The notes beneath the pieces are model-generated. The model saw only the letters and a program-made list of their open reading frames with translations, made no database searches and was not told where the DNA came from. Shown one piece after another: positions 1-12,400 of a stretch of 64,000 nt of DNA (the stretch's first letter is position 1; each line of letters starts with the position of its first letter). Source of the stretch: Mangifera indica (Eukaryota > Streptophyta > Magnoliopsida > Sapindales > Anacardiaceae). The stretch lies in NCBI RefSeq assembly GCF_011075055.1, contig NC_058143.1, forward strand, positions 13,035,057 to 13,099,056, read 5' to 3'. The position numbers and the translations under genes were made by a program.

Positions 1-703
1 CAATAGATCATCATAAGTTGACAGGCTTGGCTCGTAAACAAACATGCCGGCGTTGAAGTAAAGTGGAGGCTCAGGACCCAACTCAGCCGGCCAGCTCACC
101 CTGTCAGGACACTGTTGGCAATAACCAATCTTGTATTGAGGAGTGTGACTCCAGGTTTTCTCACAGAAACAGTCCATCACTGCGTAGAAATAACCATCAG
201 CCATGTCGAAGAGATGGTCGATGTTTTCAAACACTTGGATGTCACCATCCAAATATATCATCTTACTGTACTCAACAAACTGCAAAAATGCCAAAGTAGC
301 GACAAAATTACACAAACAATAGTTTTACCAGTAATTAATACGTGATATCCAATGATATTGAAATACGTACCTCCCAAATTCGAAGCTTGGAGTAGTTGAT
401 GACGTAATAAGCCATGGCGAACTGAGTCTGGTTCTGAGGTGGATACACGGGTTCGATCTCCCTCACAACACAGCCTTGATTGACCAGAATCTTCCTGTGC
501 TCTTCAGGAACGTCAGGCAAAATCGCGACGACTAGAGGGTAACTGCTGTTCACCTTCCTCAACCCTTTGGCTAACCCCACCACTCCTTTCCAATAGTCCC
601 CGTTACCAGCCAAGAAAGTCACAAATGCACGGCTTGACAGGCTTGGAGCCTTGGAGAGAAGGGTGTTCTTGGTGACAGCAGTGGTGGTGGTATTAGGAGC
701 CAT
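1..703 (-). CDS. GolS: Galactinol synthase (GT8 family), 5' part, cut by left window edge
   Basis: Galactinol synthase transfers galactose from UDP-galactose to myo-inositol, making the galactosyl donor for raffinose-family oligosaccharides in the cytosol; it is often induced by cold, drought or heat. Two exons are visible: 371-703 (ATG at 703) and <1-279, joined phase 0 through a GTACGT donor and a TTTTTGCAG acceptor. Exon 1 encodes a Ser/Thr-rich start, then RAFVTFLAGNGDYWKGVVGL and the family block ending NYSKLRIWE. Exon 2 continues FVEYSKMIYLDGDIQVFENI, with the DxD metal/UDP-sugar motif (DGD), then FCEKTWSHTPQYKIGYCQQC and PPLYFNAGMFVYEPSLSTYD. About 204 residues are present of the usual ~330; the C-terminal half lies outside the window. 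No stop or frameshift is seen. Identification is very secure; which paralogue it is cannot be settled. It faces the same way as CSP41b, its usual neighbour in Arabidopsis. Confidence 0.95.
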
Positions 704-820
704 ATTGAAAAGTTTAAGAAATGAAAGTTAGGAGAAAATTTTGAAAGATTGAAAAGAGTGCTTAAAGGTTTGAAGATTGCTCCGATTTGAGTTGATGAAA
801 TGAAGTGTAGTGGTGGGGTG

Positions 821-827
821 CTATATA
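821..827 (-). promoter_or_regulatory. Probable TATA box of galactinol synthase
   Basis: The minus strand reads CCTATATAGC about 120 bases upstream of the ATG at 703, in a suitable place for a ~90-base 5' leader. Assigned by position and motif only. Confidence 0.5.
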
Positions 828-895
828 GGATTTTGGGCTCCACGGATGGAGGGGACTAGACTATGATAGTATAAGATGTCATATTATCTTGAGAG

Positions 896-1062
896 TAATG
901 TTATGTGTACTTATTTTTTGTACATAATGATGTATCATCATATAATTAAGTGATTTTAAAATATGTGTCATCATATGATAAAGAAATATCTAATCATATA
1001 ATAACACTTCATTTATATATATAAATTGTGTATCAAAATAGGTATACATAATTTTATTATTA
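896..1062. repeat. Family-B palindromic MITE, copy 1
   Basis: Starts TAATGTTATGTGTAC and ends GTATACATAATTTTATTA, with a self-complementary AT-rich body containing ATGATGTATCATCATA. The same ~150-bp unit recurs about ten times in this window, in both orientations. It lies directly upstream of the galactinol synthase promoter. Confidence 0.65.
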
Positions 1063-3032
1063 TCTTAACCGTGGTCGTTTTTATAGACTTGACTAAGTTT
1101 TAGTGACGTTTTGACAGGGGACTTCTGGAAAAAATTTGATCTAGCGGATAAAGAGAGAATTCTGGATTAGGACGGTGCAGGACACAGGGAAATATAATTA
1201 AACTTAATAAAGAAAAGAATATCCTAAAATACGCATAACACATGCGGCCATGTCGGTGTTATTTGACCCAAGTGCAAGATTATGTTTGTCTAATAAAATA
1301 CTAAAAAGGGATTATCTATACTTAAATAAATCCCCGGGGTAAAATTGTATGTACTGTTATAAACACTAGATATGATAACTTCATTCTGAATTTAAGATTT
1401 TGGACCTTTTTCAATTCTAACAAAAAAAAATTCTTTGATAAAAATGAGAAATAGGATAAGAACAAAAATAAAAATAAGAATAAAAAATATTCTCACAATC
1501 TGAAACAGAGATATGTGTCTCGTTTTCGCCCTGCCCCCTACCATACTCATCTCCACATTTTTATATTAATATCTTTATTTAAAATACTAATATATTCATA
1601 TAGTTTTATATTATTTATATTTTTAAAATTTATTTATATTTTTATTGTATATATTAAGGAGGTTAATATATGATATTTGTAATATTTGAAATAATGGGTT
1701 AATTTTAATTATAATTAATTTTGTTATATATTTATGTTGTGTTTAGAATGTATGAGGATGAGATTTTTCTCCATGGGGACAAGCATAGAGACGAAAACAA
1801 AGAGGGGATTTCCCTTCGCTGAAAGGAGATAGAGAATTTTTTTCATCCCCATAATAGAGACGGGAATTAATATCTCCTGTGGGGAGAAAATTAAGATCCT
1901 CTCCTTACCCCTCCTCGTTGTTATCCCTAATAAACACCTAATGAAAGAATGAGTAAATAAATCTTTACAAATTATTATATTGTGTTTGATCTATATAATG
2001 TTTTATTATCAAAATTAAAAGAATATCTTGAAGATAGATTAATTAAAAGATTACTAAATATAAACTATTATTATATTTGACAAAAATGGTTAGTATAAAT
2101 AATTATTATGTTTGGTTAAAAGTAATAAAAAAATACTAATATATTATTTTACTTAAATACTATTGCTTATAATTATCTAAAATATTATTTATGTTACTTG
2201 TTATATTAATTAAAAAAGAGTTTATTTTTTTTAAAAAAATTAATAAATAATGATATAATTATTCCTTTCCATTATACTATGCTAGACTACATTTTAATTA
2301 CCTAATCTAAAATTAGAAAAAAAATAATCTAAAATATAGCAATTATACCACAATTCAAAATGCTTATATGTCGATGGTGTGAAAGTTTGCACCAATGAGA
2401 AGAATATCAAGCCTTGCAAGAATTCAATGTAAAAAGATGACACATAAAAAATAGATATCCAATTTTATAATTCTGTGTTATCGCAAAATAAAATTAAAGA
2501 GAAGTTTTAATGAACAGTTTAGATTAATTTATTAATTGAAGTGAGGTGAATACAAAAGTTATTATAACACAACACAACACTAGTTCAAGACCCATCGGGC
2601 GTATGAGTTAGATCAACCAATAAGTGGTATATTTACAAATTTTATAGATCGAATTAACCCATAAAAAGTATGAGATCCACGATCTAGGGTTATATATATA
2701 GGCTCAAATTGGGACCTATAGTAAATAGTTGAATCAAGTTCTATTGTAATATGTATTATATTAATTTTAATAAAAAATAATTTTTTATATTGTAATTATT
2801 AATTAATTTTTTAATAATTATGAAAATAGTAATGGGTTGCACCAATCCATAGCCCTTATGACTAAGCCTAAGATTCGGTCTGAAAGACCCATAACTTAGC
2901 CCGATCTGCTACAGTAATAAGTTGGGCCATTTTTCTATACTTCGGGTCAACTAACATCTCTCAACGAATGGTTTAGATTAATTTATTGATTAGAGTGAGG
3001 TTTAAATGATCAACATAATATAAAACTTATTA
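1063..3032. other. AT-rich intergenic DNA without a recognisable gene
   Basis: No open frame resembles a protein I know. 1385-1935 holds paired purine- and pyrimidine-rich stretches that could be an old transposon relic. A ~55-bp direct repeat (around 2513-2570 and 2967-3030, sharing GTTTAGATTAATTTATTGAT-like sequence) brackets about 450 bases and may be the ends of a small terminal-repeat element. Confidence 0.4.
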
Positions 3033-3169
3033 CAATAAAATTATATATATTTATTTTAGATATATAAATATATTTATATAATTAAATAATTTTAAATTAA
3101 AAATAAAATAATATTTAATTATATAATAATATATATCTTTACATATTTAAAATAAAAACATATTATTGT
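3033..3169. repeat. Family-B palindromic MITE, copy 2
   Basis: Begins CAATAAAATTATATATA and contains the central AATAATTTTAAATTAAAAAT block shared by the other family-B copies. The arms are diverged. Confidence 0.5.
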
Positions 3170-3634
3170 AAGTCAACCGAGAAGCTTCCTCTTATCAAAA
3201 ACTATAAAGAAATGTTTAAAAATAGCCTTATGAGTGGCCCTACGTCTACAAATGTAAACGCCCGTGTAACGCGGTTTCTCAACACGTAAAAAACATAGAC
3301 GTTATACGGGCCCAGTCCCCTGTTACATGGCTTGCCACGTGGGGCCCATAAAATACGATCCATGTTTGAAGTAGGAGAAAATGCCACGTTGCAGCGTGCA
3401 GCTCCCTTTCATATTAGTTAAGTTAGTTGGTCCAACTCCAAGCTTTAACCGCCAACGTAACGTTTCAGACTCCAGAGAAAACCGACCTTATCTATTAATA
3501 GATTAGTATTTTGATTTTTGACTTTTGGACTTTGGAGAATGAAGACTTTTCTTAATTTTCCACAAGGAAAGATCGTTGGAGTCGGAGCGTTGTTTAATCA
3601 TACAAAATTAATAACATTTTTAATATTTTTAAAA
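3170..3634. other. Intergenic, no gene recognised
   Basis: A short GC-richer patch (about 3230-3440) gives a 61-residue minus-strand frame with no family resemblance. The rest is AT-rich. Confidence 0.35.
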
Positions 3635-3713
3635 GGCCGAAGGGTTAATTTCCACTCAAAATTTAGTGTTTTTTAAAGCTTTTATGTATTAATTTTGAAA
3701 ATTTTAAATACTA

Positions 3714-3718
<5 letters not shown>

Positions 3719-3784
<66 letters not shown>
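3719..3784. repeat. (TA)n microsatellite, ~33 units
   Basis: Uninterrupted TA repeat inside the left arm of the foldback MITE. Its length is likely variable between individuals. Confidence 0.95.
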
Positions 3785-3790
<6 letters not shown>

Positions 3791-4430
3791 TTTTTAATTA
3801 TGATTAACAATAAAATTATTATTTAATAAAAATATTAAAAAAATCAAAAAATTTATCATATTTCTCTTTTAGATTTAAAAATCTAACATTTTCCTCTTAC
3901 CCTCCACCCAAGATTTGAAAAATAATAAATTCCCTTATAAGGTTTCGATCACCTCCTTTCCTTGTGAACAACAACCTTTTGGCTGTTGATGTTCTCCCTT
4001 CGGATCGACTTATCTCTTCCTTCTAGTCTCTCTGTCATCCTCCCCTATTTAGATCATATTTGACGATTGTCTTCCCCTGTTCAAAAAAAGACGAAGACAC
4101 GTCAAAAACATATTTAAATCTGGACGAAATTTGTTCATCGACTAGGGTCTTCGTTCATAGGTTTTCATTAGTCACATATCGTTCACCGATCTAGATAAAC
4201 ATTGTTCACAAAGACAAGACTTCTTCATCTAAGACCGTTTCATCTCAACTTTGATGAAGACCATTTCGTCTTCGTTAAAGACAATGACAACATGGGAAGC
4301 AATACAGAGATCGAGAGGGAGAGATAAGTCGATTGGAAGAGAGAATGTCAATGGTCGGGAAGTCACTATTTACTGAAAATGAGAAGATTGAAACCCTAAG
4401 GAAGAATTTGTCACTTTTCAAACCTTCGGT

Positions 4431-4447
4431 GGGGGGGGGGGGGGGGG
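4431..4447 (+). repeat. G17 homopolymer
   Basis: Seventeen G in a row in the right arm of the MITE, at the point where other family members carry G or C runs. Confidence 0.95.
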
Positions 4448-4640
4448 ATGTTGCATTTTTAAATCTAAGAGAAAATATGATAAATTTTTAGTTTTTTTTA
4501 AATATTTTCATAAAATGATAATTTTACCCATGATAATAACTAAAAAAATTAATAGATTGGTAGATGTTTCGGATTTTTAAAATTAATGTGTGGAAATTTT
4601 GGAAAACACTAATCATTGGGTGGGAATAAGTCCTTTGGCC

Positions 4641-5271
4641 TTTTTCAAAACTAAATCGGTGATTAAATCGATCATTTTATTTATTTATGGTTTTATGGGT
4701 TTAATCAAACAATTAACCAATTAAACTTATTATCAAATTATCATGTATTTTTTAAATAGTACAAACATTTAATATATTTTTAAAAAATAAAATATATGAA
4801 ACATATAAAACATAATTTTAAATATATTAATTAAACAATTGACATTCTATTATATAAATAATGAGAAAAACCAATTACAAATTATTGGTTTAAATAGTTT
4901 TTTCGATTCAACAAATTTACCAAGTTTTACCAAATTTAAATAATTCAATATATATATATATAAACTGGACTAGATTATAAATTGGATCACAGTTGAACCA
5001 GTTAAACGGATGGTGCAGTTCAATTTTAAAAACATTGAAAATTTTGAATCTAGTGATTGATTGCACAACCGTTATACTAAATAAATTAAAAATTTAATAT
5101 TGATATGTCGATGGATGGTGTATTTCAAACACATACTCTCATACTTGAACCCCTCACATTCTATATTACTTAAACTATCTCTTGGAAGTGAGAATGTAGA
5201 ATTTTCATGTTAAATGGTAGTTATAGTGTTAATTTTCTCATGTCACGATTCAACTATATTACATAGTTGGA
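4641..5271. other. AT-rich intergenic DNA
   Basis: No gene or clear transposon boundary seen. Confidence 0.4.
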
Positions 5272-5427
5272 TAATACTATGCGTATTCATTTTTAATACA
5301 CAAAACAAACGCATATACACATAAATATATCATTATGTGATTGGACGTTACTTTATTATTAATTTAAAATCACTTAATTACATCATAACATATTTATATA
5401 TTAAAATTGTATATATATAATTTTATT
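5272..5427. repeat. Family-B palindromic MITE, copy 3
   Basis: Starts TAATACTATGCGTATTC and ends ATATATAATTTTATT, with the internal AATTTAAAATCACTTAATTA block. Confidence 0.6.
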
Positions 5428-5510
5428 CTACGTATTTTCGTGATTTGTATGTGGAAACAATGTTACAAAAGTCTACTCAACATTCAACAAGCAACCTAAA
5501 TTTCCAGCAT

Positions 5511-5711
5511 TCAAGGGTTGATTTGTCTACATTATAATAACAGACATAGCAGTCCAGAAAATAAACCCCGACATCCCCTGCAATTTCCATTTTTCATTAT
5601 GACTTTTGCAGTCAAGGGTTGATTTGTCTACATTATAATAACAGACATAGCAGTCAAGAAAATAAACCCCGGCATCCCCTGCAATTTCCATTTTTCATTA
5701 TGACTTTTGCT
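5511..5711. repeat. 101-bp tandem duplication in the CSP41b 3' region
   Basis: Two adjacent units (5511-5611 and 5612-5711) start TCAAGGGTTGATTTGTCTAC and end ATTATGACTTTTGC, differing at only a few bases. The near identity indicates a recent duplication. The distance (about 70 bases past the stop) puts it in or next to the 3' UTR. Confidence 0.9.
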
Positions 5712-5780
5712 GGTAATACAAACAGTAAAGGATTCAAAGAATAATTATTCAAACTGGGACAATAACAATTACTCAAGCTT

Positions 5781-8628
5781 CTATGCCTGGAGAACAAGTT
5801 TCTTGCCCAGAATCATGTCATCTGTAGAAAAATCAGCCTCTTTCCTGAATGTACCCCTGCCGAAGTCTAGGTTGTAAGAGTCTGTAAGGCCTTCCACCAG
5901 GTCAAATTCGGGCTTTACTCCCAACACATGTTTTGCTTTGTCAACAGATGCAAAGTAATGCTGCATTATCATGGCAAATGATAAACAAAAAGGCTCAAAA
6001 CTGACCCAAGAAGATTTAACTTTAAAAATTTCATGAAATGATGCAGTCTAGAGATATACAATTTACCTGGTCACGGAATGGAAATGCCTTCTTTTTACCG
6101 AAGTCAAACTCCTTGGGGTTGTAGTGGACAAGTTCAGGCTCAGGAAACCCACCAGCCTGGAGAAAATTATTATAAAAATGAATAGTTTCACTGTCATTTA
6201 GCCTCAATCAAGGGCGGTTCATGTGCTATGCTAACTATAGTATTAGTAAATTAATGGAGTAGTCAAATTACCTTCGCGCAGGCCTTTGCTAATCCATCAA
6301 AAGTCACATACTTTTCTCCTGAGATGTTGAATACCTGCTTACTAGCTTTTTCATTGCCAAGAACAACAACAAACGCCTTTGCCAAGTCCTGAAAGAAACC
6401 AAATTTGATATAGATACTTCACTGAAAGTGATTCATGGAGGAGTTGTTCTCAAGAACTTGCATGCTAATGAATAATGGGTTTGTAAATTTTCAAACCTTC
6501 ACATGACCAAGTTGGGTAATTTGCATTCCTGAATTGGGTATGGGAATTGGGCGGCCTGCTTTCAAGCGGTGGAAAAACCACTCTTCAACAGGGTTGTAGT
6601 TCAAGGGCCCATAGATGTACACTGGCCTTAAAGAAGTCCAATTCACATCTCTTGATGCCAGCGAAATCTCAGTATTAAGCTTTCCCTTGTGCCTGCTCTT
6701 TGGATCAACCGCATCAGTCTATCACAAGGACCTCACAAAAATTAGAGACTACAAAAGCATAAAGTAAAATGAGAATATGGAACAAGTAAATTTCCAAACC
6801 AATTTGACAGTGCAGCCTTGGGTAAGAAAAAGAGACAAATTTCATAGAAGTGGAACTTCTTATTCAGATATATTACATTTTTCACATGGCAACATCTTAT
6901 AATTTACAAGATGGTATAGCCCCTTTTTCATAATCTTTTGGATTAAGATCTTTACTTTGTCCATTCTAAAACAAAAGTATAATCAATAGCACACCTCGCT
7001 GTGTGGTAGAAGATCAGATTTGAGATACACACCAGCTGAGGAGCAGTATATGTACCTGAGAATAACCCAAACTTTATATATCCTCAAGATAACTTCTACA
7101 TAAATGAAAAATATAGTCTGAAATTCTCTCATGAGTTTGCATAAAAACATGACAGATTAGATCACACCATTCTACTGACCTGTTGACAGCATTACCAGTA
7201 ATGTGATATGAAGCATTTTAGTCTTAAAGCTTTCTTTAGTTAAGGTAGAGTATTCATTCACTTTTTTGCTTCTATCCAAGTCAATTTAACTCACAGAAAA
7301 CTATTCCATCTTATGGCAACAACATCTATTAACTTGTGCACATCTGAACTAAGTGGGAATTTTCATAGAGAGTCATTGTAATTTTAAGCACATACACTCC
7401 AAGTTAATATATGTTCATTTAAATTATTCAGCAAACTTCAAGAGAATATATGGTTTTGATCTTTTAATAAAGAGTTTTTACCAGTGACAGTAATGAAGTC
7501 CTAATGAATGAAAATTGAAGGACAAATAGAATTTCAATGTGCAATGATTATAAGTGTAGCTGTTTGACCGAATAGAACATCCTCAACAGATTGTTGAGAG
7601 CATACTGTTCTAGATTTGGCAGTGCATCCAATATGGGTTCAACCTCATCAGCCTCTCGTCCTGAAGATATGCAAAAACGATATATCATGTGCAAGCTATA
7701 ACATATTGTATTCAAATGGAAGGCATAGAAGCGTGATGACTGCACACAGAAGTCTATACTAACCATTTATATCATAAACAACATCAAAGCCTTCAGCTGA
7801 GAGACCGGATTTCACAAAATCAAAGTCCTTTCTGTCTCCTTTCAAATGCAAAATCTAGCCAATTATAAGGAGCATTAAATATCTTGTATACTTGGCACAC
7901 ACTGCTGCAGTCTGCAACTAAGCAGCTGAAGTTGAAGACTCTATGACAGACATTTGAAATCAATTTTACAATACCTTGGAAGAAAATTCAGCATAATCCT
8001 GGTCTGATTCACCTGGCAATTGTTGAGTAATGGGTGCTTTCCCTCTAGTGAACAAGGTGACCTGCCATAGGAATGATGCGTGGAGAATTATAAACAGACC
8101 CATCTTCGAAATGACAATGTGACATGAAAAGAAAAGAAAAGCTACCAGAAACAATAGTTATAGAAAGTTTAATGATAAAAGAGAAGGGTATGCTATACCT
8201 GATGGCCCTCTTTCACTAGAAGTCTAGACAAAAATACACCAATGAATCTAGTTCCTCCCATTATAAGAATTTTCTTCTGACTTGTTGCTTTAACATGGAG
8301 TGCTCCTTTTGGCTGCAATGCCTTTCTTTTAAACTGTTCATTGTCGATGTTAACAATCAGCTAAACGAATTACCAGTCACATCATACTATTAAGTCTATG
8401 GTACGAATTTAACGAGTGTCTACTGGTGGATGATCAAAACAAAAACGAAACTTGAGCTGCTTTGATCACAAGAAGTCATAATGATACTGACAGATAAACA
8501 AAGTTAGGAAGGAGGGGAACCTGAAGATGAGAGTGGACGACTCTGGTGCCATTGAAGTCAGAGAAAGAAGAAGTGAGAAGAGAGAAAGAAGGCTGAGTTT
8601 GGTGGTGCAACACAGCCAAGCTTGCCAT
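5781..8628 (-). CDS. CSP41B: Chloroplast stem-loop binding protein of 41 kDa b (CSP41b/CRB)
   Basis: An atypical short-chain dehydrogenase/epimerase of the chloroplast stroma that binds and protects plastid mRNA and precursor rRNA. Ten exons: 8521-8628, 8199-8333, 7975-8061, 7764-7854, 7606-7660, 6995-7055, 6497-6718, 6272-6388, 6067-6156, 5781-5960. All junctions are GT-AG and the frame is kept throughout, giving 381 aa (family about 378). The start MASLAVLHHQTQ opens a Ser-rich transit peptide; an in-frame ATG 12 codons upstream (8664) is less likely. The Rossmann motif ILIMGGTRFIG is at about residues 58-68, followed by TRGKAP, YIYCSSAGVYLKSD, SLRPVYIYGPLNYNPVEEWF and the conserved C-terminus FGRGTFRKEADFSTDDMI. 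No defects. It is divergent with ECHIDNA, 840 bases between the two ATGs, an arrangement I recall from Arabidopsis (At1g09340/At1g09330). Confidence 0.96.
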
Positions 8629-8970
8629 GGTTCTTGAGAATTGCAATCTGACTGAGTCTGTCAAAGCTAGTTTGGGTGGTGTCTCTCATTTCTTACATAA
8701 CAGAGGATAAGACAATGACCCACTACACAACACACTTCGGTTGTATCCACGGCCTCTCATTCTATACTGCATAACCTCCTCTATTTTCTCTTCATCCTTC
8801 CTACCCATTAATTTATGTCTCTAATTTGCCCCCATAAAATAACATATATATGGATAATATTATTCACTTCTTATTATATGTTCCCATTTCATAATTCCAA
8901 ATATATGATCTCACCAAATCAAGTCTTTTACATTAGATATGTTATATAAGATTGTTTATGTTTTATATAC

Positions 8971-9075
8971 CAATAAAATTATGCGTATACATTTTTAATA
9001 TATAATTTAAATATATAAAATAACACTCAATCACATAATGATATATTATCTACATATCTAAATTGTGTACTAAAA
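8971..9075. repeat. Family-B MITE fragment, copy 4
   Basis: Starts CAATAAAATTATGCGTATAC and has the AACACTCAATCACATAATGA core. It lies between the divergent CSP41b and ECHIDNA genes, so it could sit in either promoter. Confidence 0.55.
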
Positions 9076-9468
9076 TATATATATATATATATAAACTTTA
9101 AATGATTGCCCTTCCTAATCTTGATACAAAGATTTGTTGAGTTCGAATTTGTCATCCCTTTACTCTGAAAAAAATAAAAAAGTCCTATCTTATCATCAAC
9201 AGTCAGCCTTACACCCTAAAGGGCCTTGATTTTAAGATTGCCTAACCAGCCCATGAGATATTTGGGCCAATAACCTTTTAGGCTTCAGCCCGCATCCAAA
9301 GTTTGTGGAGATTTATAAAATAAACAAACGTTTTGGGTGAATAGGTAATACTTAAAAATATGAGATATTCTTTCATAAATCTCACAAGTGTTAATCCGCA
9401 ACAGCGATTTACCAAAAACAAAAGAGTGCAGCAACATTCAAATCTGAATTCGTTTTCGGATTCTCATA

Positions 9469-12400
9469 ATGGATCTCAACCCGGTCAGTTGTTATACATG
9501 CTCTACTTAATTTTGGTTGCTATTTTTTGTTTATCTAATTTATCAGCTCTAATTTCTAGTATTAATTTAGATCTGTGGATTTTAGATGATTAAAGACATA
9601 CCATTTGTTTGATTGATATTCAGATGATAGTATTTAAAGAAATCTGAAAAAAGGACGATGCTTTATTTGTTTAAAGAGATTGAATATGATGATTTTGTTG
9701 TCAAACTCTCCTTAATTAGGTGAATTGCTTAGATTCAATCGGGTTTGTTTGGTTGATGGAAAAATGTTAGAATTTACAGCAAAAATTAATCTTCTACGGG
9801 TAGAAAAAGATAATTCAAGCACGAATTATTTCATATGGCGGTTTCCTGTTCTTTGTGAATATTGGTTTCTTTCTTTTTGCGAACCAATATTCCATTTGGT
9901 TTTGGCCTGCTTTCTTTGACCATCTGTTTGTTGTGCTAGCGAATTTCTAAGATTTTTGGAAGATTGATACATTGTCATGTCTTGCGTTTGTTACTGATTA
10001 CAAGATGTGGGATTGGGGCATGAATTTGATGCTTATCAATATAGGAATAATCAGAAATATCAAAGAAACAAAGGAAATTCTAGAGAGAGAAGAATTCACA
10101 GCAGAAAGCTGAAGAAGACAATGTATTGTGCTTTTCATTCCTAAATCCAAAATTTCGTTATACAATGTTTTTATAATATTCCTCATAATTGTTGATCCAT
10201 ATCAGCTCATACAATTGGCATTTCTTGTTCAATTATCCTAAATGAAAAACAACATCGTGTGGATTTGACGAAACACAACATTAAGCATATTTAAGTGACT
10301 ATTGTGGACAACATCGTTTCATGGAGATATCAACTCAAATTCGTATCAAATCCTTCCCTCTTCAATTACTTTGTCCTCAAGGGAAAACGAAGGAAACCGA
10401 TGCTTCATCTCCTTTGCATACTTCCACGTAGGGTTGGATTCGAGCCAAGCCGAGCTCGGCTCGGTTCATATATGGGCGGCTCGAGTTCGGTTCGAGCTCG
10501 ACTCGGCTCGGCTCGGCTCGACTCGTTTTTCATTAGCAAAACGACATCGTTTTTAATATATATTGATCAAAACGACGTCGTTTTGTATAAAAAATTTTAA
10601 AAAAATATATACTGAGCCAACCCGAGCCATTTCAAGCTCGGCTCGAGCTCGATCGAGCCGAGCCGAGTCCAGCTCGTTTCGGGCTCAACCGAGCCGAGCT
10701 CAAGCTGGCTCGGCTCGAGTCCAGCCCTACTTCCACGTTGTAGTAGTCGGCGAGAATCCTTGCAATTGCATCAAAACCTATGCTGCAACACCCCACATCA
10801 AAGGTCCTCCCCTTTGATGGAAATGTTACCCACTTAGCCTAAACATGCCTTATAAAAATACTTAAAACATTCTCGAGTATGGGAAAATTACTAAAATGCC
10901 CTTTATTAAGTAAACGTAGAATAAACTCCAAATGTTATAATTAAAAAAAATACAAAGTAACAATCAACACTATCAAACCATAAACCATCCAAAGAATGCG
11001 TATACAAAAAGAAAGAATATAGTCAAAATTCGTGACAAGAGTCTTGCTCATGCTATAGCTTAGCTAACCGGTTGCCTCGACATCACCACCTTAATGCTTA
11101 CTTGCAAATCAAACAAAAAGGGTGGAGTGATAAAATACTAAGTAGGAACATCTACCCTACATAACATAATCAAATTCTTTTCTCTTTCTTCTACTCATCT
11201 TACCTTCCTAGTACACTAGTTCTCTCTTCATGTAAGGTTCATCTCTACCTTTTCTTGGATGAGATGGAATGCTTTGTATGTATATCATTTATTCCTTATG
11301 GTGAAAGTATTTATCTTATCTTATCTCATTTTTATGTTGATTAGTCTCAGCTAAAACAAGGATTTGACACTCTTGTCATATGACTACTCTCTTAAGCTAT
11401 CACAATTCACAATATTTATGAACTTGTCTTGACATTTTTCTGTGGATACCAATCTACAAACTCTATCTCTCTCTTGTAACATGCATGATCGTACATTGCT
11501 TCATAAGATGATTATGTGAAAAATTTAGTAGCTTGAATGCCTTGCATGTATGGGAGTATGTACGCTTGAAATTTGACTTTTATACGGGTATACATACCTC
11601 TTGTACGGTTGTGCACGACTCTTCTTGGATTTGACTCCTTCACAAGGCATGCATGGGTGTGCATAAATGTTGACTTTTATCAAAGTTGACTTGAACAAGA
11701 AGATTCATGGCACACCTTTGCATGGGATGGCTTGCTAGTGACTCCTTCACAAAAGTCATGGACTGGCATGCATGAATTGTATGTTCGGGCATGCATCAAT
11801 GTTGATCAAAATCCTGCATTGACGTCAATTGAGGTGTGAATGAGATATTGTGCACAAAAAGCCTTTGCTCGTGACTGACCTTATCTATGTCATACACAAT
11901 TGTGGGTCGAGTTTGCACGAGCGTGCATTACATGTTTGATATAGCCCAAAAATCCAGAGGCATGAACAGGATCCACATACGGTTTTGTACACATGCATGC
12001 TTGGTTGGAATTTCAAATATGCACTGGCGTGCATCATAGGTGCATGGTCATGCATTACCTTAATACCTGCATTTTTCAAATTTTGTCAAATTGATCATAC
12101 CTAAGTCATGCCTTGAACAAATTAGTGCATTTAACATTGTTTTTGTTATCATCAAAATTTAAATTGTTGACAAAAACAAGTTTAAGAAACAATTTAAACA
12201 AATCCATGAGTTGTGTTAAACAAATTAGTACAATTTTTGGAAAGTTGAATGACATTTTGTGTTATCACAAAAGATTAGAATTGATACTCATTTTTAAATC
12301 AAAATCCATGAGTTGTTGTCTTATCTGTAAAAGTTGTGCACAACAACTAATTGAAAAAACGTATTCGGTTTCTATAGTAGAAGTTGCCACCGAATTTTTT

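Larger units (their letters stand above)
3635..4640. mobile_element. Family-A foldback MITE (Mutator-like), copy 1
   Basis: Starts GGCCGAAGGGTTAATTTCC and ends GGGAATAAGTCCTTTGGCC, giving terminal inverted repeats. The flanks are TTTTTAAAA (3626-3634) and TTTTTCAAA (4641-4649), a 9-bp target duplication with one mismatch, as expected for Mutator-like elements. No transposase is encoded. The left arm has been invaded or expanded by a long (TA)n tract and the right arm carries a 17-G run. The interior is rich in GAAGAC/GTCTTC-type stretches. Confidence 0.8.

Noticed and set aside
3202..3387. 61-codon minus frame
   Set aside because: No family resemblance, splice context or promoter; chance frame in a GC-richer patch.
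10295..10817. Several overlapping frames of 84-101 codons rich in Ser, Arg and Ala
   Set aside because: They arise from the GAGCC/GGCTC-repeat hAT MITE, which lacks stops in many frames because of its composition.
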